Positions 8,836 through 17,296 of a stretch of 64,000 bases of DNA are shown one piece after another. The first letter of the stretch is position 1, and every line of letters begins with the position of its first letter. The DNA is taken from positions 186,001 through 250,000 of the forward strand of contig JBGALE010000005.1 in the NCBI GenBank assembly GCA_044223995.1, in the 5' to 3' direction. Made by a program: the position numbers and the translations under genes. The notes beneath the pieces are model-generated. The model was not told where the DNA came from, searched no databases, and saw only the letters and a program-made list of their open reading frames with translations. This stretch comes from JACMLD01 sp044223995. Its GTDB lineage: Bacteria; Bacteroidota; Bacteroidia; Chitinophagales; Chitinophagaceae.

Positions 8836-9039
8836 CAATCTACTGAGCTGTTTTAATTTATACCGCAATTCATCCGACCAGGGTAAATATCCTCCCGTAC
8901 AATACTTATTTTTTGTTTTATAGTACTGGGGTATTAACCGTATCATTAAATTTCACTCATAAGGCGGCCTGCCCTGGGGCCTGCTTGTTTCGATGCCGCG
9001 GGAAAATATTCGGCTATAGTATGTATATAATTCTGGTAA

Positions 9040-9885
9040 TTATTTTTCAGCCGATATAACCAGGGAAGAACAATTCATAATAAGCCTTTCGTGAGTTAGC
9101 CTGCCATTGCAATCTGCAAGCAAATCAGCTTTTATTTTTTTACGTGTTTCTTCACTTACGTTACGTAATAAGTTTACCACTGGCTCAGACATTTCCGTTC
9201 TATTCAGCCAATAATTTTCTGCTGTTCCAAAATCAACTGTGCCGGAAATAGTTTCTTCATGTACATTTTTAAAACCGGCCTCCTCCAGCAATTGTGTCAT
9301 TAAACCGGGTGCTGCACACCGAAACATGCCTGGTGCATTTGCAGGCGGCCGTGGAATGTCAAAATGCTTTGATAAAACTTTCGTTATCGTGGTAGACCAA
9401 TCATTGTTTTCCGCTCCGGCCCAAACACTGACTGCCATTTTGCCGCCACTTCTACAAACACGGAATATTTCTTTTGCAGCCAATTGCATATCAGGAAAAA
9501 ACATAAAGCCCATCCGGCAACTTATTTTGTCAAAAAAATTGTCACTGAAAGGAAGGTTGGACACATCTGCCACCTTAAATTCTATATTATTTATACCCCG
9601 TTCTTGTGCATAGGTCTGTGCAATGGCAAGCATTTCTTCAGACAGATCGGTTGCATATACTTTGCCTCCTTTTGCTATCGCTGCAATTGAAAATGCAGGT
9701 TCGCCTGTGCCCGATGCAATATCCAGCGTTACATCATTCGTTTTTATATCCAGCGCTTTTATAATCGCATCGCCCATTGGCCTTAAAAAGTTCATTGTAA
9801 ATTCATCCCATTTCTTCCAGCTATAGGCCACTTTATTCCACGTTTCTTTTTGTTCGTCACTAATGTTTTGCAATTGTTCGTCCAT
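9040..9885 (-). CDS. Class I SAM-dependent methyltransferase (UbiE/Methyltransf_11 type)
   Basis: 281 aa. SAM-binding motif I is LDIASGTGEPAF near residues 54-65, followed by KVYATDLSEEML (motif II acidic residue), FKVADVSNLPF and the GGKMAVSVWAG motif III region. The N-terminus (NKVAYSWKKWDEF) resembles UbiE-like and sterol-like methyltransferases acting on small hydrophobic substrates. No ubiquinone or menaquinone gene is next to it, so the substrate is unknown. Confidence 0.85.
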   Translation of the reverse strand: MDEQLQNISDEQKETWNKVAYSWKKWDEFTMNFLRPMGDAIIKALDIKTNDVTLDIASGTGEPAFSIAAIAKGGKVYATDLSEEMLAIAQTYAQERGINNIEFKVADVSNLPFSDNFFDKISCRMGFMFFPDMQLAAKEIFRVCRSGGKMAVSVWAGAENNDWSTTITKVLSKHFDIPRPPANAPGMFRCAAPGLMTQLLEEAGFKNVHEETISGTVDFGTAENYWLNRTEMSEPVVNLLRNVSEETRKKIKADLLADCNGRLTHERLIMNCSSLVISAEK

Positions 9886-10070
9886 ATATCAAGTTTGAAT
9901 TGAGAGAAGAAATTAAAGATAGTAAGAAGTTGATGTTAAGTCCAAAGGGGATTCCTGCATGACTGCGTCACGCAGGCAGGGAACCTGCATATGGTTTCCT
10001 AAACTGCAACTTAATCTGTTTGCCAGTTACACATTCGCTATACAACAAAAAGCTGCAAAATGAGTTGAAG
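9886..10070. other. Intergenic stretch with a nested small palindrome
   Basis: No gene is supported. About 9950-10000 holds CTGCGTCACGCAG, a 5-bp stem with a 3-nt loop, nested inside a looser TTCCTGC/GCAGGGAA pair. This resembles a single REP-like palindrome. Confidence 0.4.
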
Positions 10071-10092
10071 CCTTTCTGCCCAGAACTGGATT
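10071..10092 (-). repeat. Partial copy of the tRNA-Leu 3' end (possible att remnant)
   Basis: These 22 bases match 10230-10251, the 3' end of tRNA-Leu plus 6 downstream bases, with one mismatch; the core TGCCCAGAACTGGATT is identical. Integrases commonly leave such direct repeats at the 3' ends of tRNA genes. Confidence 0.5.
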
Positions 10093-10154
10093 ATTTTCAT
10101 TGATCCAAAAAATTTGGTCTTACCCAAAGGCCCGGCGTCCCTTCGGTCCGCTGT

Positions 10155-10211
10155 CCTTTTTTATTTGTACGCTTACGCAAGTAAACTTGCGACGCTTCCA
10201 AATAAAAAAGG
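10155..10211. repeat. Perfect 13-bp inverted repeat with nested hairpin, downstream of tRNA-Leu
   Basis: CCTTTTTTATTTG (10155-10167) pairs exactly with CAAATAAAAAAGG (10199-10211), and the loop contains a second perfect hairpin, CGCAAG-TAAA-CTTGCG (10176-10191). The right arm includes the T-tract of the tRNA terminator. Confidence 0.6.
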
Positions 10212-10230
10212 CCCCGACAATTGTCGGGTC
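10204..10230 (-). terminator. Rho-independent terminator of tRNA-Leu
   Basis: The perfect palindrome CCCGACAATTGTCGGG (10213-10228) is followed, reading the minus strand, by GCC and six T residues. It begins 8 bp after the tRNA 3' end. Confidence 0.8.
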
Positions 10231-10235
10231 CTTTG

Positions 10236-10319
10236 TGCCCAGAACTGGATTCGAACCAGCACATCCTTGCGGACGCTGCGACCTGAACACAGTGCGTCTA
10301 CCAATTTCGCCATCTGGGC
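10236..10319 (-). tRNA. tRNA-Leu (anticodon CAG)
   Basis: 84 nt on the minus strand. The acceptor arms GCCCAGA and TCTGGGC pair perfectly. The D arm GGCGAAATTGGTAGACGC and the anticodon arm CTGTG-TTCAGGT-CGCAG give anticodon CAG in the correct loop position. A long class-II variable arm (CGTCCGCAAGGATG) is typical of leucine tRNA, and the T arm is CTGGTTCGAATCCAG. The discriminator is A, as expected for Leu. CCA is not encoded. Open frames that translate across it are artefacts. Confidence 0.96.
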
Positions 10320-10381
10320 AGTTCCAAATCAGGTATTCAGGGCTGCAAATATAATCCCCCGGAAGCAGATTTATAAAAAAA

Positions 10382-11311
10382 TTATTCCTGCCCCGGCCTG
10401 CTCCGCCACCCTATCAATAATACTCCTGCTATCACCAGTATGGTACCAATTACCTGCTCCGGGAAAATCTTTTCCCCCAGTATAAAATGCGCCTGTACTA
10501 TTGTTGAAACGGGGCCAATGCTACTGATAATAGCCACATTATTGGAACCAATCCTTTTCAACCCGTTTGATATCATAAAGGTTGGTATCACGGTCGCAGC
10601 CACCGCCAGCAATAACCCATACCACCACAAACCATTGCCGCTGTACAGTAATTGCAGGCTCTTACCACTCAGTGTAAAATGTATGAATATACCTGCTGTT
10701 GCAGATAACATGGCATAAGCAGTAAACCGCGTGGCGCCTGCTACCGGTATGATTTTACCGCTACCCACGATATAAATGGAATAGGTAATGGCGCAGAGAA
10801 AAATGAGAAAGCTGCCCCATAAAAATTTTGCATTGCCAAAATCAATCCGCAGCTCGCCGGCATAAGCAATCGCAATACCCGTATACGTTAGCATCAGGGC
10901 CCAACGCTGTATACGGGACATCTTTTGCTTAAATACAAAAGCATTGATCAATACTGCAAATGTTGGGTAGAGAAATAATATCAATCGCTCCAGTCCTGCA
11001 GTCACATATTGCAACCCGATAAAATCAAAGAGGCTGCTTAAGTAATACCCAAACAATCCCAGTACAATGATATACAACCATTGCTTCCGGCTTAACATCG
11101 TCCGCTCTTTATCGCTGGTGGTGATCAGCGCGGCAGCCACATAAAAAGGAAGCGAAAAAATCATCCGCAATGTAAGCAGGGTCAGCGCATCGATATGGGT
11201 ATGGTTAAATGCCTTCTTTACAATGATGGCCTTTGTAGAAAATAAAATAGCGCCCAGCAGGGTAATCATAAACCCGGCAACTGATATGGTATGGTGTTTT
11301 TGTTGGGTCAT
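10382..11311 (-). CDS. EamA/DMT-superfamily transporter
   Basis: 309 aa from the ATG at 11309-11311; the frame extends 14 codons further upstream without homology. About ten membrane helices in two EamA repeats, with GAILFSTKAIIVKKAF at the start of repeat 1 and FLWGSFLIFLCAITYSIYIV at the start of repeat 2, and a G-x-x-L-I-x-G-V-L-L-I-G end (IGTILVIAGVLLIGW). These inner-membrane exporters move amino acids, nucleosides or related metabolites. It lies just upstream-facing dapD on the same strand with 70 bp between. Substrate unknown. Confidence 0.85.
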   Translation of the reverse strand: MTQQKHHTISVAGFMITLLGAILFSTKAIIVKKAFNHTHIDALTLLTLRMIFSLPFYVAAALITTSDKERTMLSRKQWLYIIVLGLFGYYLSSLFDFIGLQYVTAGLERLILFLYPTFAVLINAFVFKQKMSRIQRWALMLTYTGIAIAYAGELRIDFGNAKFLWGSFLIFLCAITYSIYIVGSGKIIPVAGATRFTAYAMLSATAGIFIHFTLSGKSLQLLYSGNGLWWYGLLLAVAATVIPTFMISNGLKRIGSNNVAIISSIGPVSTIVQAHFILGEKIFPEQVIGTILVIAGVLLIGWRSRPGQE

Positions 11312-11381
11312 ACTAAAAAACAAGCCCCGGTGCTGTTGAACGCTGTTCTGCACCAGGGCTGTGAAAAAATGTATTTCCTGT

Positions 11382-12194
11382 TCAGACAGCTACATTGAAA
11401 TCACGCAATGCGTCATTCAGGCTGGTTTTTAAATCCGTACTCGGCTTTCGCTGGCCAATGATTAGAGCACAACTCACATTGTATTCTCCTGCGGGAAATT
11501 TTTTATTATAACTGCCGGGTATCACTACGCTTCTTGCAGGCACTTTTCCCTTATACTCAACGGGTGTTGAACCGCTCACATCAATTATCTTGGTTGACTG
11601 GGTCAGCACAACATTGGCGCCCAATACGGCTTCCTTCTCCACCACCACGCCTTCCACTACAATACAACGGCTACCGACAAAACATCCATCTTCAATAATC
11701 ACCGGGCTGGCTTGCAAAGGTTCGAGTACACCGCCAATACCAACACCGCCACTGAGGTGAACCCCCTTGCCTATTTGCGCGCAACTTCCTACCGTGGCCC
11801 ATGTATCCACCATGGTTCCCTCATCTACATAAGCACCAATATTTACATAGCTGGGCATGAGTACCACATTTTTTGCAATATATGCACCATAACGTGCTAC
11901 CGCATGCGGCACGGCCCGTACACCCAGTGAGGCATAATTTTTCTTCAGTTCCATTTTATCATAAAACTCGAACGGTGGCAGATTCCATGTCTTCATCTGC
12001 TGGATACCAAAGTACAGGAGGATGGCCTGCTTCACCCATTCGTTCACCTGCCAGCCATTATCGGTGGGAGCTGCTGTGCGAAGCCTTCCCTTGTCCACTT
12101 CCTCGATCACTGCCCTTACGGCATCGGTATACTTACTGTCTTTTAATAATTCCCGGTTGCTATATGCTTCCTGGATAAGCGCCTTTACTTCCAT
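11382..12194 (-). CDS. dapD: 2,3,4,5-tetrahydropyridine-2,6-dicarboxylate N-succinyltransferase
   Basis: 270 aa from the internal ATG at 12192-12194 (a 7-codon longer start at 12215 is possible). It transfers succinyl from succinyl-CoA to tetrahydrodipicolinate in the lysine/diaminopimelate pathway. The left-handed beta-helix hexapeptide repeats run through residues about 95-230 (VVLMPSYVNIGAYVDEGTMVDTWATVGSCAQIGKGVHLSGGVGIGGVLEPLQ), and the N-terminal helical domain contains GWQVNEWVKQAILLYF. Length matches DapD. dapB, another enzyme of the same pathway, is 8 kb away in this window. Confidence 0.95.
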   Translation of the reverse strand: MEVKALIQEAYSNRELLKDSKYTDAVRAVIEEVDKGRLRTAAPTDNGWQVNEWVKQAILLYFGIQQMKTWNLPPFEFYDKMELKKNYASLGVRAVPHAVARYGAYIAKNVVLMPSYVNIGAYVDEGTMVDTWATVGSCAQIGKGVHLSGGVGIGGVLEPLQASPVIIEDGCFVGSRCIVVEGVVVEKEAVLGANVVLTQSTKIIDVSGSTPVEYKGKVPARSVVIPGSYNKKFPAGEYNVSCALIIGQRKPSTDLKTSLNDALRDFNVAV

Positions 12195-12330
12195 TCCGTA
12201 ATTTTTTGCAAACATAGCGAAGTTTCAGGTCTTGTCTGGTTGCGCCGCCATAATACTACAGCTTTCTTTCCCCATCCTGTATAAAAGTTTGGGCAATCCA
12301 GCACGCATATTTTATTATTTTCACAGCAAG

Positions 12331-12903
12331 ATGTTTTCACTCATCCTTCAAAACATTTCCAGGTATATCACACTCTCCGAAGCGGAGGAGCGCTATTTTA
12401 TTTCATTGCTGAAGCCAAAGCAGCTTAGAAAGAAACAATATATTGTACAGGCTGGTGATCATAACCGTTATGAATGCTTTGTCAACAAGGGTTGCCTGCG
12501 CGCCTATTCTGTCGATGACAAGGGGCTTGAACATATTGTACAGTTTGCCATCGAAGACTGGTGGATTGGCGATATGTACAGTTTTGTATCCGGCGCACCG
12601 GCTATATATAATGTAGATGCACTGGAAGATGCAGAATTATTACTCATCGACCGCGACAATATGGAAATGCTGTACCGCGAAGTGCCGAAATTTGAACGCT
12701 TTTTCCGCATCATCATACAAAATTCATTTATATCGATGCAGCAGCGCATCATTGAAAATATGAGTGTGCCGGCGCAGGAACGTTACCAGCACTTCTGCGA
12801 AAAATATCCGCAACTGGAACAGCGGTTGCCGCAACACCAGGTAGCTTCTTATCTTGGCATTACACCCGAATCGCTCAGCCGCATCCGGCGCGCCCGGATG
12901 TAA
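12331..12903 (+). CDS. Crp/Fnr-family transcriptional regulator
   Basis: 190 aa from the ATG at 12331, where the homology (MFSLILQNISRYITLSEAEERYFISLL) begins; the open frame upstream to 12232 is not conserved-looking. Residues about 30-120 form the cyclic-nucleotide-binding-type jelly roll (KKQYIVQAGDHNRYECFVNKGCLRAYSVDDKGLEHIVQFAIEDWWIGD), without the cAMP-contact motif. The C-terminus (LPQHQVASYLGITPESLSRIRRARM) is a short winged helix ending at the recognition helix, usual for the Bacteroidetes form. A SnoaL-like protein follows 119 bp downstream. Confidence 0.88.
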   Translation: MFSLILQNISRYITLSEAEERYFISLLKPKQLRKKQYIVQAGDHNRYECFVNKGCLRAYSVDDKGLEHIVQFAIEDWWIGDMYSFVSGAPAIYNVDALEDAELLLIDRDNMEMLYREVPKFERFFRIIIQNSFISMQQRIIENMSVPAQERYQHFCEKYPQLEQRLPQHQVASYLGITPESLSRIRRARM

Positions 12904-12975
12904 ATCCGCTTCTTCTTATCATAGATCAATTATTTTTCTTGTCACGCATCATTGGCAACAGCCTGTTATGTGTTG

Positions 12976-12983
12976 CATCTTTG
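12976..12983 (+). promoter_or_regulatory. -7 promoter box for the SnoaL-like gene
   Basis: CATCTTTG, one change from TAnnTTTG, with a TTG element 21 bp upstream at 12952. It lies 39 bp before the start at 13023. Confidence 0.45.
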
Positions 12984-13022
12984 CACTGTAAAAAATATAT
13001 CTGAAAAAATAAATCAGCAAGT

Positions 13023-13379
13023 ATGACAACGATTACTGAAAAATTAAAAGACCTCAACAGCCTTGTATTAGAAGGAAAAGCCCTGGATGCCTTTGAAAAA
13101 TATTATCATGATGAAGTATCCATGCATGAAAACGACAGCCAGCCTACTGTAGGTAAAGAAGCAAACCGCTTGCGCGAGCAGGAGTTTTTTGGCAGCATCA
13201 CCGAATTCCGTGGCGCTGAAGTGGTTCAGGTAACGGCTATAAATGAAAACCTGTCGCTGGTGGTTTGGAAATACGATTATACCCACAAAGACTGGGGCGT
13301 TAGAAATTACCAGCAGGTATCTGTACAACACTGGAAAGATGGAAAGATCATCCGGGAGCAGTTTATTTATAACAATTAA
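13023..13379 (+). CDS. SnoaL-like (NTF2-fold) protein
   Basis: 118 aa. The pattern of an N-terminal helix, FEKYYHDEVSMHENDSQPTVGKEANRLREQEFF, then strands ending VSVQHWKDGKIIREQFIYNN, is typical of the SnoaL/polyketide-cyclase-like NTF2 family. The Bacteroidetes forms are small cytoplasmic proteins of unknown substrate often linked to regulators. It follows a Crp-like regulator on the same strand and ends in a strong terminator. Confidence 0.8.
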   Translation: MTTITEKLKDLNSLVLEGKALDAFEKYYHDEVSMHENDSQPTVGKEANRLREQEFFGSITEFRGAEVVQVTAINENLSLVVWKYDYTHKDWGVRNYQQVSVQHWKDGKIIREQFIYNN

Positions 13380-13403
13380 TATATCAACTGCAATACAAAC
13401 AAT

Positions 13404-13432
13404 AAAAGCCTCTCCAATGTGGAGAGGCTTTT
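13404..13432. terminator. Bidirectional rho-independent terminator
   Basis: Perfect 12-bp stem AAAAGCCTCTCC / GGAGAGGCTTTT with loop AATGT, lying between the convergent SnoaL-like gene and the outer-membrane protein gene. T-tracts occur on both strands. Confidence 0.9.
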
Positions 13433-13457
13433 TGATGCTGGGACAATGAAAAAAATA

Positions 13458-14060
13458 TTAGATAATGCGAAGGCCCACGCTCAACTGGAAACCCTGGTTT
13501 TTCCATTTATCGCTTTTGCCTACGTCATTGATATCTGCAAGACCTATAAAGTAACGGGCGCCTATCCTGAAATTACTGATGTTTACCTGTACACCACCGA
13601 GTATGGACAAATCTCCCGACTTAAATGCATCCTTCCCATTTTCAAATAAATTTTTGTGTTTGTCGAGCAGGATTCCATATTGCGGGCCAGCCTGGAAGGA
13701 AATTATTTTAGCTGGCGTGTAATTCAGCAACAGCGGTATGGTGAGGTAATTCAGTTGTACGTCTTTAAGGTTGCTTGGGTTAAAAACGTTGCCGAGGCTG
13801 GTATCCGCACGCGTGTTGTACTGGTTGAATAATACCTCTGGTTGTATCTGCCATTTATCGCTTAGCTTTATTTGTGCAAATCCACCCAGGTGATAACCGA
13901 ATTTGAATTCATCTTTAAAGGACATTCCATCAACTTTGGTAACGTTGACCCCTCCTTTAATACCCACCTGCAAAAACGGGGTCTTGTCTCCATTCTGCGC
14001 GAGGGCGGCTGCCGATATAAAAATAAAAGCGAAAAAAGGAACAATGATTTTGGTCTTCAT
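13458..14060 (-). CDS. Outer-membrane beta-barrel protein (porin-like)
   Basis: 200 aa. The signal peptide ends AAALAQ near residue 22. The mature part begins with LQVGIKGGVNVTKVDG and continues with alternating strands (GYHLGGFAQIKLSDKWQIQPEVLFNQ ... LNYLTIPLLLNYTPAKIISFQAGPQYGILLD) to a final strand GFQLSVGLRII. This is the OMP_b-brl_2 (PF13568) pattern of an eight-stranded barrel common in Bacteroidetes. Function unknown. Monocistronic, ending against a shared terminator. Confidence 0.85.
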   Translation of the reverse strand: MKTKIIVPFFAFIFISAAALAQNGDKTPFLQVGIKGGVNVTKVDGMSFKDEFKFGYHLGGFAQIKLSDKWQIQPEVLFNQYNTRADTSLGNVFNPSNLKDVQLNYLTIPLLLNYTPAKIISFQAGPQYGILLDKHKNLFENGKDAFKSGDLSILGGVQVNISNFRIGARYFIGLADINDVGKSDKWKNQGFQLSVGLRII

Positions 14061-14163
14061 GTTTTAAAAGTTTAGTTCGGTTTATAGTTTCAAGTAACAT
14101 GCCATTCAACAATGCCAGAAGTTAAAATAAGTTAATGTGGTGTCAACAAGAAGATAAAAATTA

Positions 14164-15189
14164 TCAGAGATTAAACCCAACGGTTAATGAAAAAACCTGG
14201 CTGTAATGACTGCTGGTTTCGGGATAATAATAATCCATAAACCAGATAGGCTGCAAATTGAATTTTCCAATAGTATAAAACAAGCTGAGTGAAGCTGCTG
14301 TTGACTGAAACTGGAAGCCATTTCCATCCTGGCTGGAATAACTTCTTCGAAGGCGCGCCAGTTCAATTTTGCGGGCGGTGATATTCAAATTAGTTTGTGA
14401 TGACACATCAGAGGAACCACCTACCAAATAAGCAGTGATGCTCAACGTTAGGTTGTCGCCTTTCTTTATTACATCGTACCATTCAATATCTTTTCTAACC
14501 GAGGCTGCCAGTGAAAAATCCATGATTTTATTATCTGTTTTGGTGGTGACGGTATACCGGAACCATTCCACGCGTGACGTAAGCGGGTTGTACCGCAGTA
14601 CTGAATCTTTGTAACTCAGTTTATCGGTAAAATTACCCGTAGCATATCCCGCGGAAATTCCAAAACGCCATGTTTTATGATGGATATTGAAATAAGCATA
14701 GAGGTCATTGTCATAAGGGCTGGTGTTTTCTATGGCATCCATTTTACCGAGGTAACGGGTATAGGAAATACCGGCTGATAGTTTTTTACTGATATAATCG
14801 TAGGAAGGCGTGACCGCATACTGGTATAGTTGCAATTGGTTATTGAAACTGGAAACAAAACCAGTAACACTGATCCCAAGGCCACTTTTATGATAATACC
14901 CAACAGAAGGTGTAAACGACAAAACATTTGTACTGGCTTCCTGTGCATTGAGGTTGTTGTTGCGGATACTGAAGGTGCGGTTTCCAACGCCGAGGTTGAT
15001 GGAAAGAAAACTTTTGGGTGCTGCAATGGAATCAACAAAAGAAATAAAATCTTTCATCAGCGAATCCATAATAGCGGTACTGTCACCCCTGGCGAACAAT
15101 GAATCCAGTTTGGTATCCTGGGCAACACTGGTTTGGGAGGAAAAAGCACAGGCCGCAAAAAAAGTAATAATAAGTATGACTCTCTTCAT
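14164..15189 (-). CDS. Secreted outer-membrane barrel protein, unknown function
   Basis: 341 aa. A signal peptide (about residues 1-23, ending TSVAQ) is followed by a short helical linker with DSLFARGDSTAIMDSLMKDFISFVDSIA, then a long series of amphipathic beta strands (FLSINLGVGNRTFSI ... SVGYYHKSGLGISVTGF ... LTVGFNL) ending in a C-terminal aromatic/leucine, consistent with an outer-membrane barrel. I do not recognise the family. It is separated from the barrel gene downstream by about 100 bp. Confidence 0.7.
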   Translation of the reverse strand: MKRVILIITFFAACAFSSQTSVAQDTKLDSLFARGDSTAIMDSLMKDFISFVDSIAAPKSFLSINLGVGNRTFSIRNNNLNAQEASTNVLSFTPSVGYYHKSGLGISVTGFVSSFNNQLQLYQYAVTPSYDYISKKLSAGISYTRYLGKMDAIENTSPYDNDLYAYFNIHHKTWRFGISAGYATGNFTDKLSYKDSVLRYNPLTSRVEWFRYTVTTKTDNKIMDFSLAASVRKDIEWYDVIKKGDNLTLSITAYLVGGSSDVSSQTNLNITARKIELARLRRSYSSQDGNGFQFQSTAASLSLFYTIGKFNLQPIWFMDYYYPETSSHYSQVFSLTVGFNL

Positions 15190-15285
15190 GAAGGCAAAAT
15201 GGGTTTCGGTGTCTTCGTCCAGAAAAACGGAGTTTTGACCGATTAAATTGCCGCAGGTTTAAACAATAATAATATATAAAAATAA

Positions 15286-16533
15286 TTAGCCCAGTTCTAT
15301 CACGGTAATTTCGGGCAGTATACCTACCCTGCCCGGGTAACCAATAAAACCAAAGCCCCGGTTGACATACAGTTTCTGCTTGCCCTGCTCGTACAACCCC
15401 GCCCATTGTTTGTACATATATTGAACAGGGCTCCATTTAAAACCCGGTAGCTCTACGCCAAACTGCATGCCGTGCGTATGTCCTGCCAGCATTAAATCAA
15501 TATCACCATATTTTGGTTGCACTTCCGCTTCCCAATGACTGGGATCGTGGCTCATCAATATTTTGAACGCATATTTTTCAGCACCGGGATATGCTTCATG
15601 CATCTTTCCATATTTTGGAAACCGTCCCTTTGCACTCCAGTTTTCAATCCCAATCAATGCTATCTGTTCGCCGTTCTTTTCCAGCACCACGTGTTCATTC
15701 ATCAGCAGCCGCCAGCCCAGCTCACCGTGAACAGCTTTTAACCTGTCGAGGTTTGCTTTTTTTATGTCCGATGTTTCCCAGTGAACATAATCACCATAAT
15801 CGTGATTGCCCAGTGTGGAATAAACACCCATCGGCGCTTTCAACTGGTTGAATACATCCATGTATTCGTGCATTTCCGTGGCGCGGTCATTTACCAAATC
15901 GCCCGTAAATAAAATCAAATCGGCATTTTCCTTCATGATTTTGTCCACGCCTTTCATCACTGCCTGCTTATCGGTAAAACTCCCGGAATGTATATCGCTG
16001 ATATGAATAATCTTCATTCCCTTAAATGCATCCGGCAAATTCTGAAAAGCCATTTTCACCCGGCGGATCTCATATTTGTATTTATTACTGAAGCCATAAA
16101 TCAGTGTACCAAACAATGAACCTCCTGCTGCCAAGCCCAGCCAACTGAGAAACACCGATCTTGAAATACCGCCACCACTAAAACCTTCGGCTTCTGTATT
16201 GCGGAAAAATAGTTTACCCGATGCCCATTGAATCACCCGGCGGATATCGTCCAGTAAAAAGAAAATAACGGCTACCAGTTTTGCAAAAAACAATCCCACC
16301 ACCATAGCAAACAGGTAGGTCCTTACCGCTCTCGGCCAATTTTCATAATTGATATAAGGCAATAAGATCAGCAGCAATACCATACTAACCGACAATGTCC
16401 AGTACACAGCGTAAATGATGGTCTTTACTTTCGGCGATGCCGCACTGCTGATGGTTTTCACCGCCTGGAACACATACACATCCAGCAGCACCATGATGCC
16501 TATGATTATCCACAAAAAACCGGTATTACGCAT
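15286..16533 (-). CDS. Membrane-anchored metallophosphoesterase (YaeI-like)
   Basis: 415 aa. Four membrane helices occupy residues about 5-100, with a further hydrophobic segment near 127-145, then a calcineurin-type phosphoesterase domain from residue about 172. Motifs in order: HISDIHSG (177-184), GDLVND (211-216), GNHDY (242-246), SHDPSHW and the final GHTHGMQFG. These supply the two-metal ligands. YaeI-like relatives are UDP-diacylglucosamine-type or general phosphodiesterases at the membrane; the substrate here is not known. The start is fixed by the hydrophobic N-terminus. Confidence 0.88.
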   Translation of the reverse strand: MRNTGFLWIIIGIMVLLDVYVFQAVKTISSAASPKVKTIIYAVYWTLSVSMVLLLILLPYINYENWPRAVRTYLFAMVVGLFFAKLVAVIFFLLDDIRRVIQWASGKLFFRNTEAEGFSGGGISRSVFLSWLGLAAGGSLFGTLIYGFSNKYKYEIRRVKMAFQNLPDAFKGMKIIHISDIHSGSFTDKQAVMKGVDKIMKENADLILFTGDLVNDRATEMHEYMDVFNQLKAPMGVYSTLGNHDYGDYVHWETSDIKKANLDRLKAVHGELGWRLLMNEHVVLEKNGEQIALIGIENWSAKGRFPKYGKMHEAYPGAEKYAFKILMSHDPSHWEAEVQPKYGDIDLMLAGHTHGMQFGVELPGFKWSPVQYMYKQWAGLYEQGKQKLYVNRGFGFIGYPGRVGILPEITVIELG

Positions 16534-16581
16534 GGGAGAAATTTGAAGGGTAAATGTAATGGGAAATCTTGTTAACCAATT

Positions 16582-17082
16582 TCAAAATGAAAGGAATTCA
16601 TCCAGTTGAACATGAATGGCATTCAGCGTGCCTTTGTCGGTGATTACGCCGACACCATTTAATAATTTATCCACCACCGAAATGGGCAATTTATTGGGAT
16701 GCACTACCACTTTTACATAATTCAATACGCCCGTGAGGTGTTCCATACCGCGCAGGTTACCGGCGCGGCCGGTGGATATACCTGTCAGCAACGCTTTCTT
16801 GCCCCACCATACCTTGCTGATATCGGTAATATCGATGAGTGATTTCAATACTCCGGGTATACTGCCATTGTACTCAGGTGAAATAAAAATGAATTTTTCG
16901 GTGGGAATAAGAACTTTTTTTTCCAGTTCCAGGATATCCCTGTTCCTTTCATGCACATTCAATCCTTCCAGCGATAAAAGATGGGTGCTGGCCGATTTTG
17001 CCTCCAGCAGTTGCTGGTATTGCCGCGCCACCCTGGCTGTATTGCTTCCCGGCCGGTTGGTACCACTTATAATTGTAATCAT
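16582..17082 (-). CDS. NADPH-dependent FMN reductase
   Basis: 166 aa flavodoxin-like protein. The FMN-phosphate loop is SGTNRPGSNTARVA at residues about 5-18, and the isoalloxazine contact region is FISPEYNGSIPGVLKSLID. Length suits the FMN_red family (azoreductase/quinone-reductase type). Cytoplasmic. It precedes the metallophosphoesterase on the same strand with a 48-bp gap and may share its transcript. Confidence 0.88.
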   Translation of the reverse strand: MITIISGTNRPGSNTARVARQYQQLLEAKSASTHLLSLEGLNVHERNRDILELEKKVLIPTEKFIFISPEYNGSIPGVLKSLIDITDISKVWWGKKALLTGISTGRAGNLRGMEHLTGVLNYVKVVVHPNKLPISVVDKLLNGVGVITDKGTLNAIHVQLDEFLSF

Positions 17083-17201
17083 TGCTTCTATTCCTTTTTA
17101 ATATATCTATCAACAACAGGACGGCAGTTTGGTTCCGGCAGATGCCTGCTAAAATCATTTTTTCCGGAACTGGAAAGTCGTTAATTATTATGCCGAAGCC
17201 T

Positions 17202-17209
17202 TATTTTTG
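17202..17209 (+). promoter_or_regulatory. -7 promoter box for the UPF0173/parAB region
   Basis: TATTTTTG, an exact TAnnTTTG match, is followed by CCATCC. It lies about 90 bp before the UPF0173 gene and is the only good promoter I see before the co-directional run to dapB. Confidence 0.5.
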
Positions 17210-17296
17210 CCATCCTGTCATTTTTCCCGCAAAAAAACAATGAATTATCCCCGCAGCCGGAAAGGAAGATGACAAACCGGGGCAAAAAAAGCAATT

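Noticed and set aside
10100..10485. Open frames across tRNA-Leu giving products like NWIRTSTSLRTLRPEHS
   Set aside because: Translation of the tRNA gene; the clear cloverleaf on the minus strand explains the sequence.
13419..13649. 76-codon frame starting in a terminator
   Set aside because: Antisense to the barrel gene and begins within the bidirectional hairpin.
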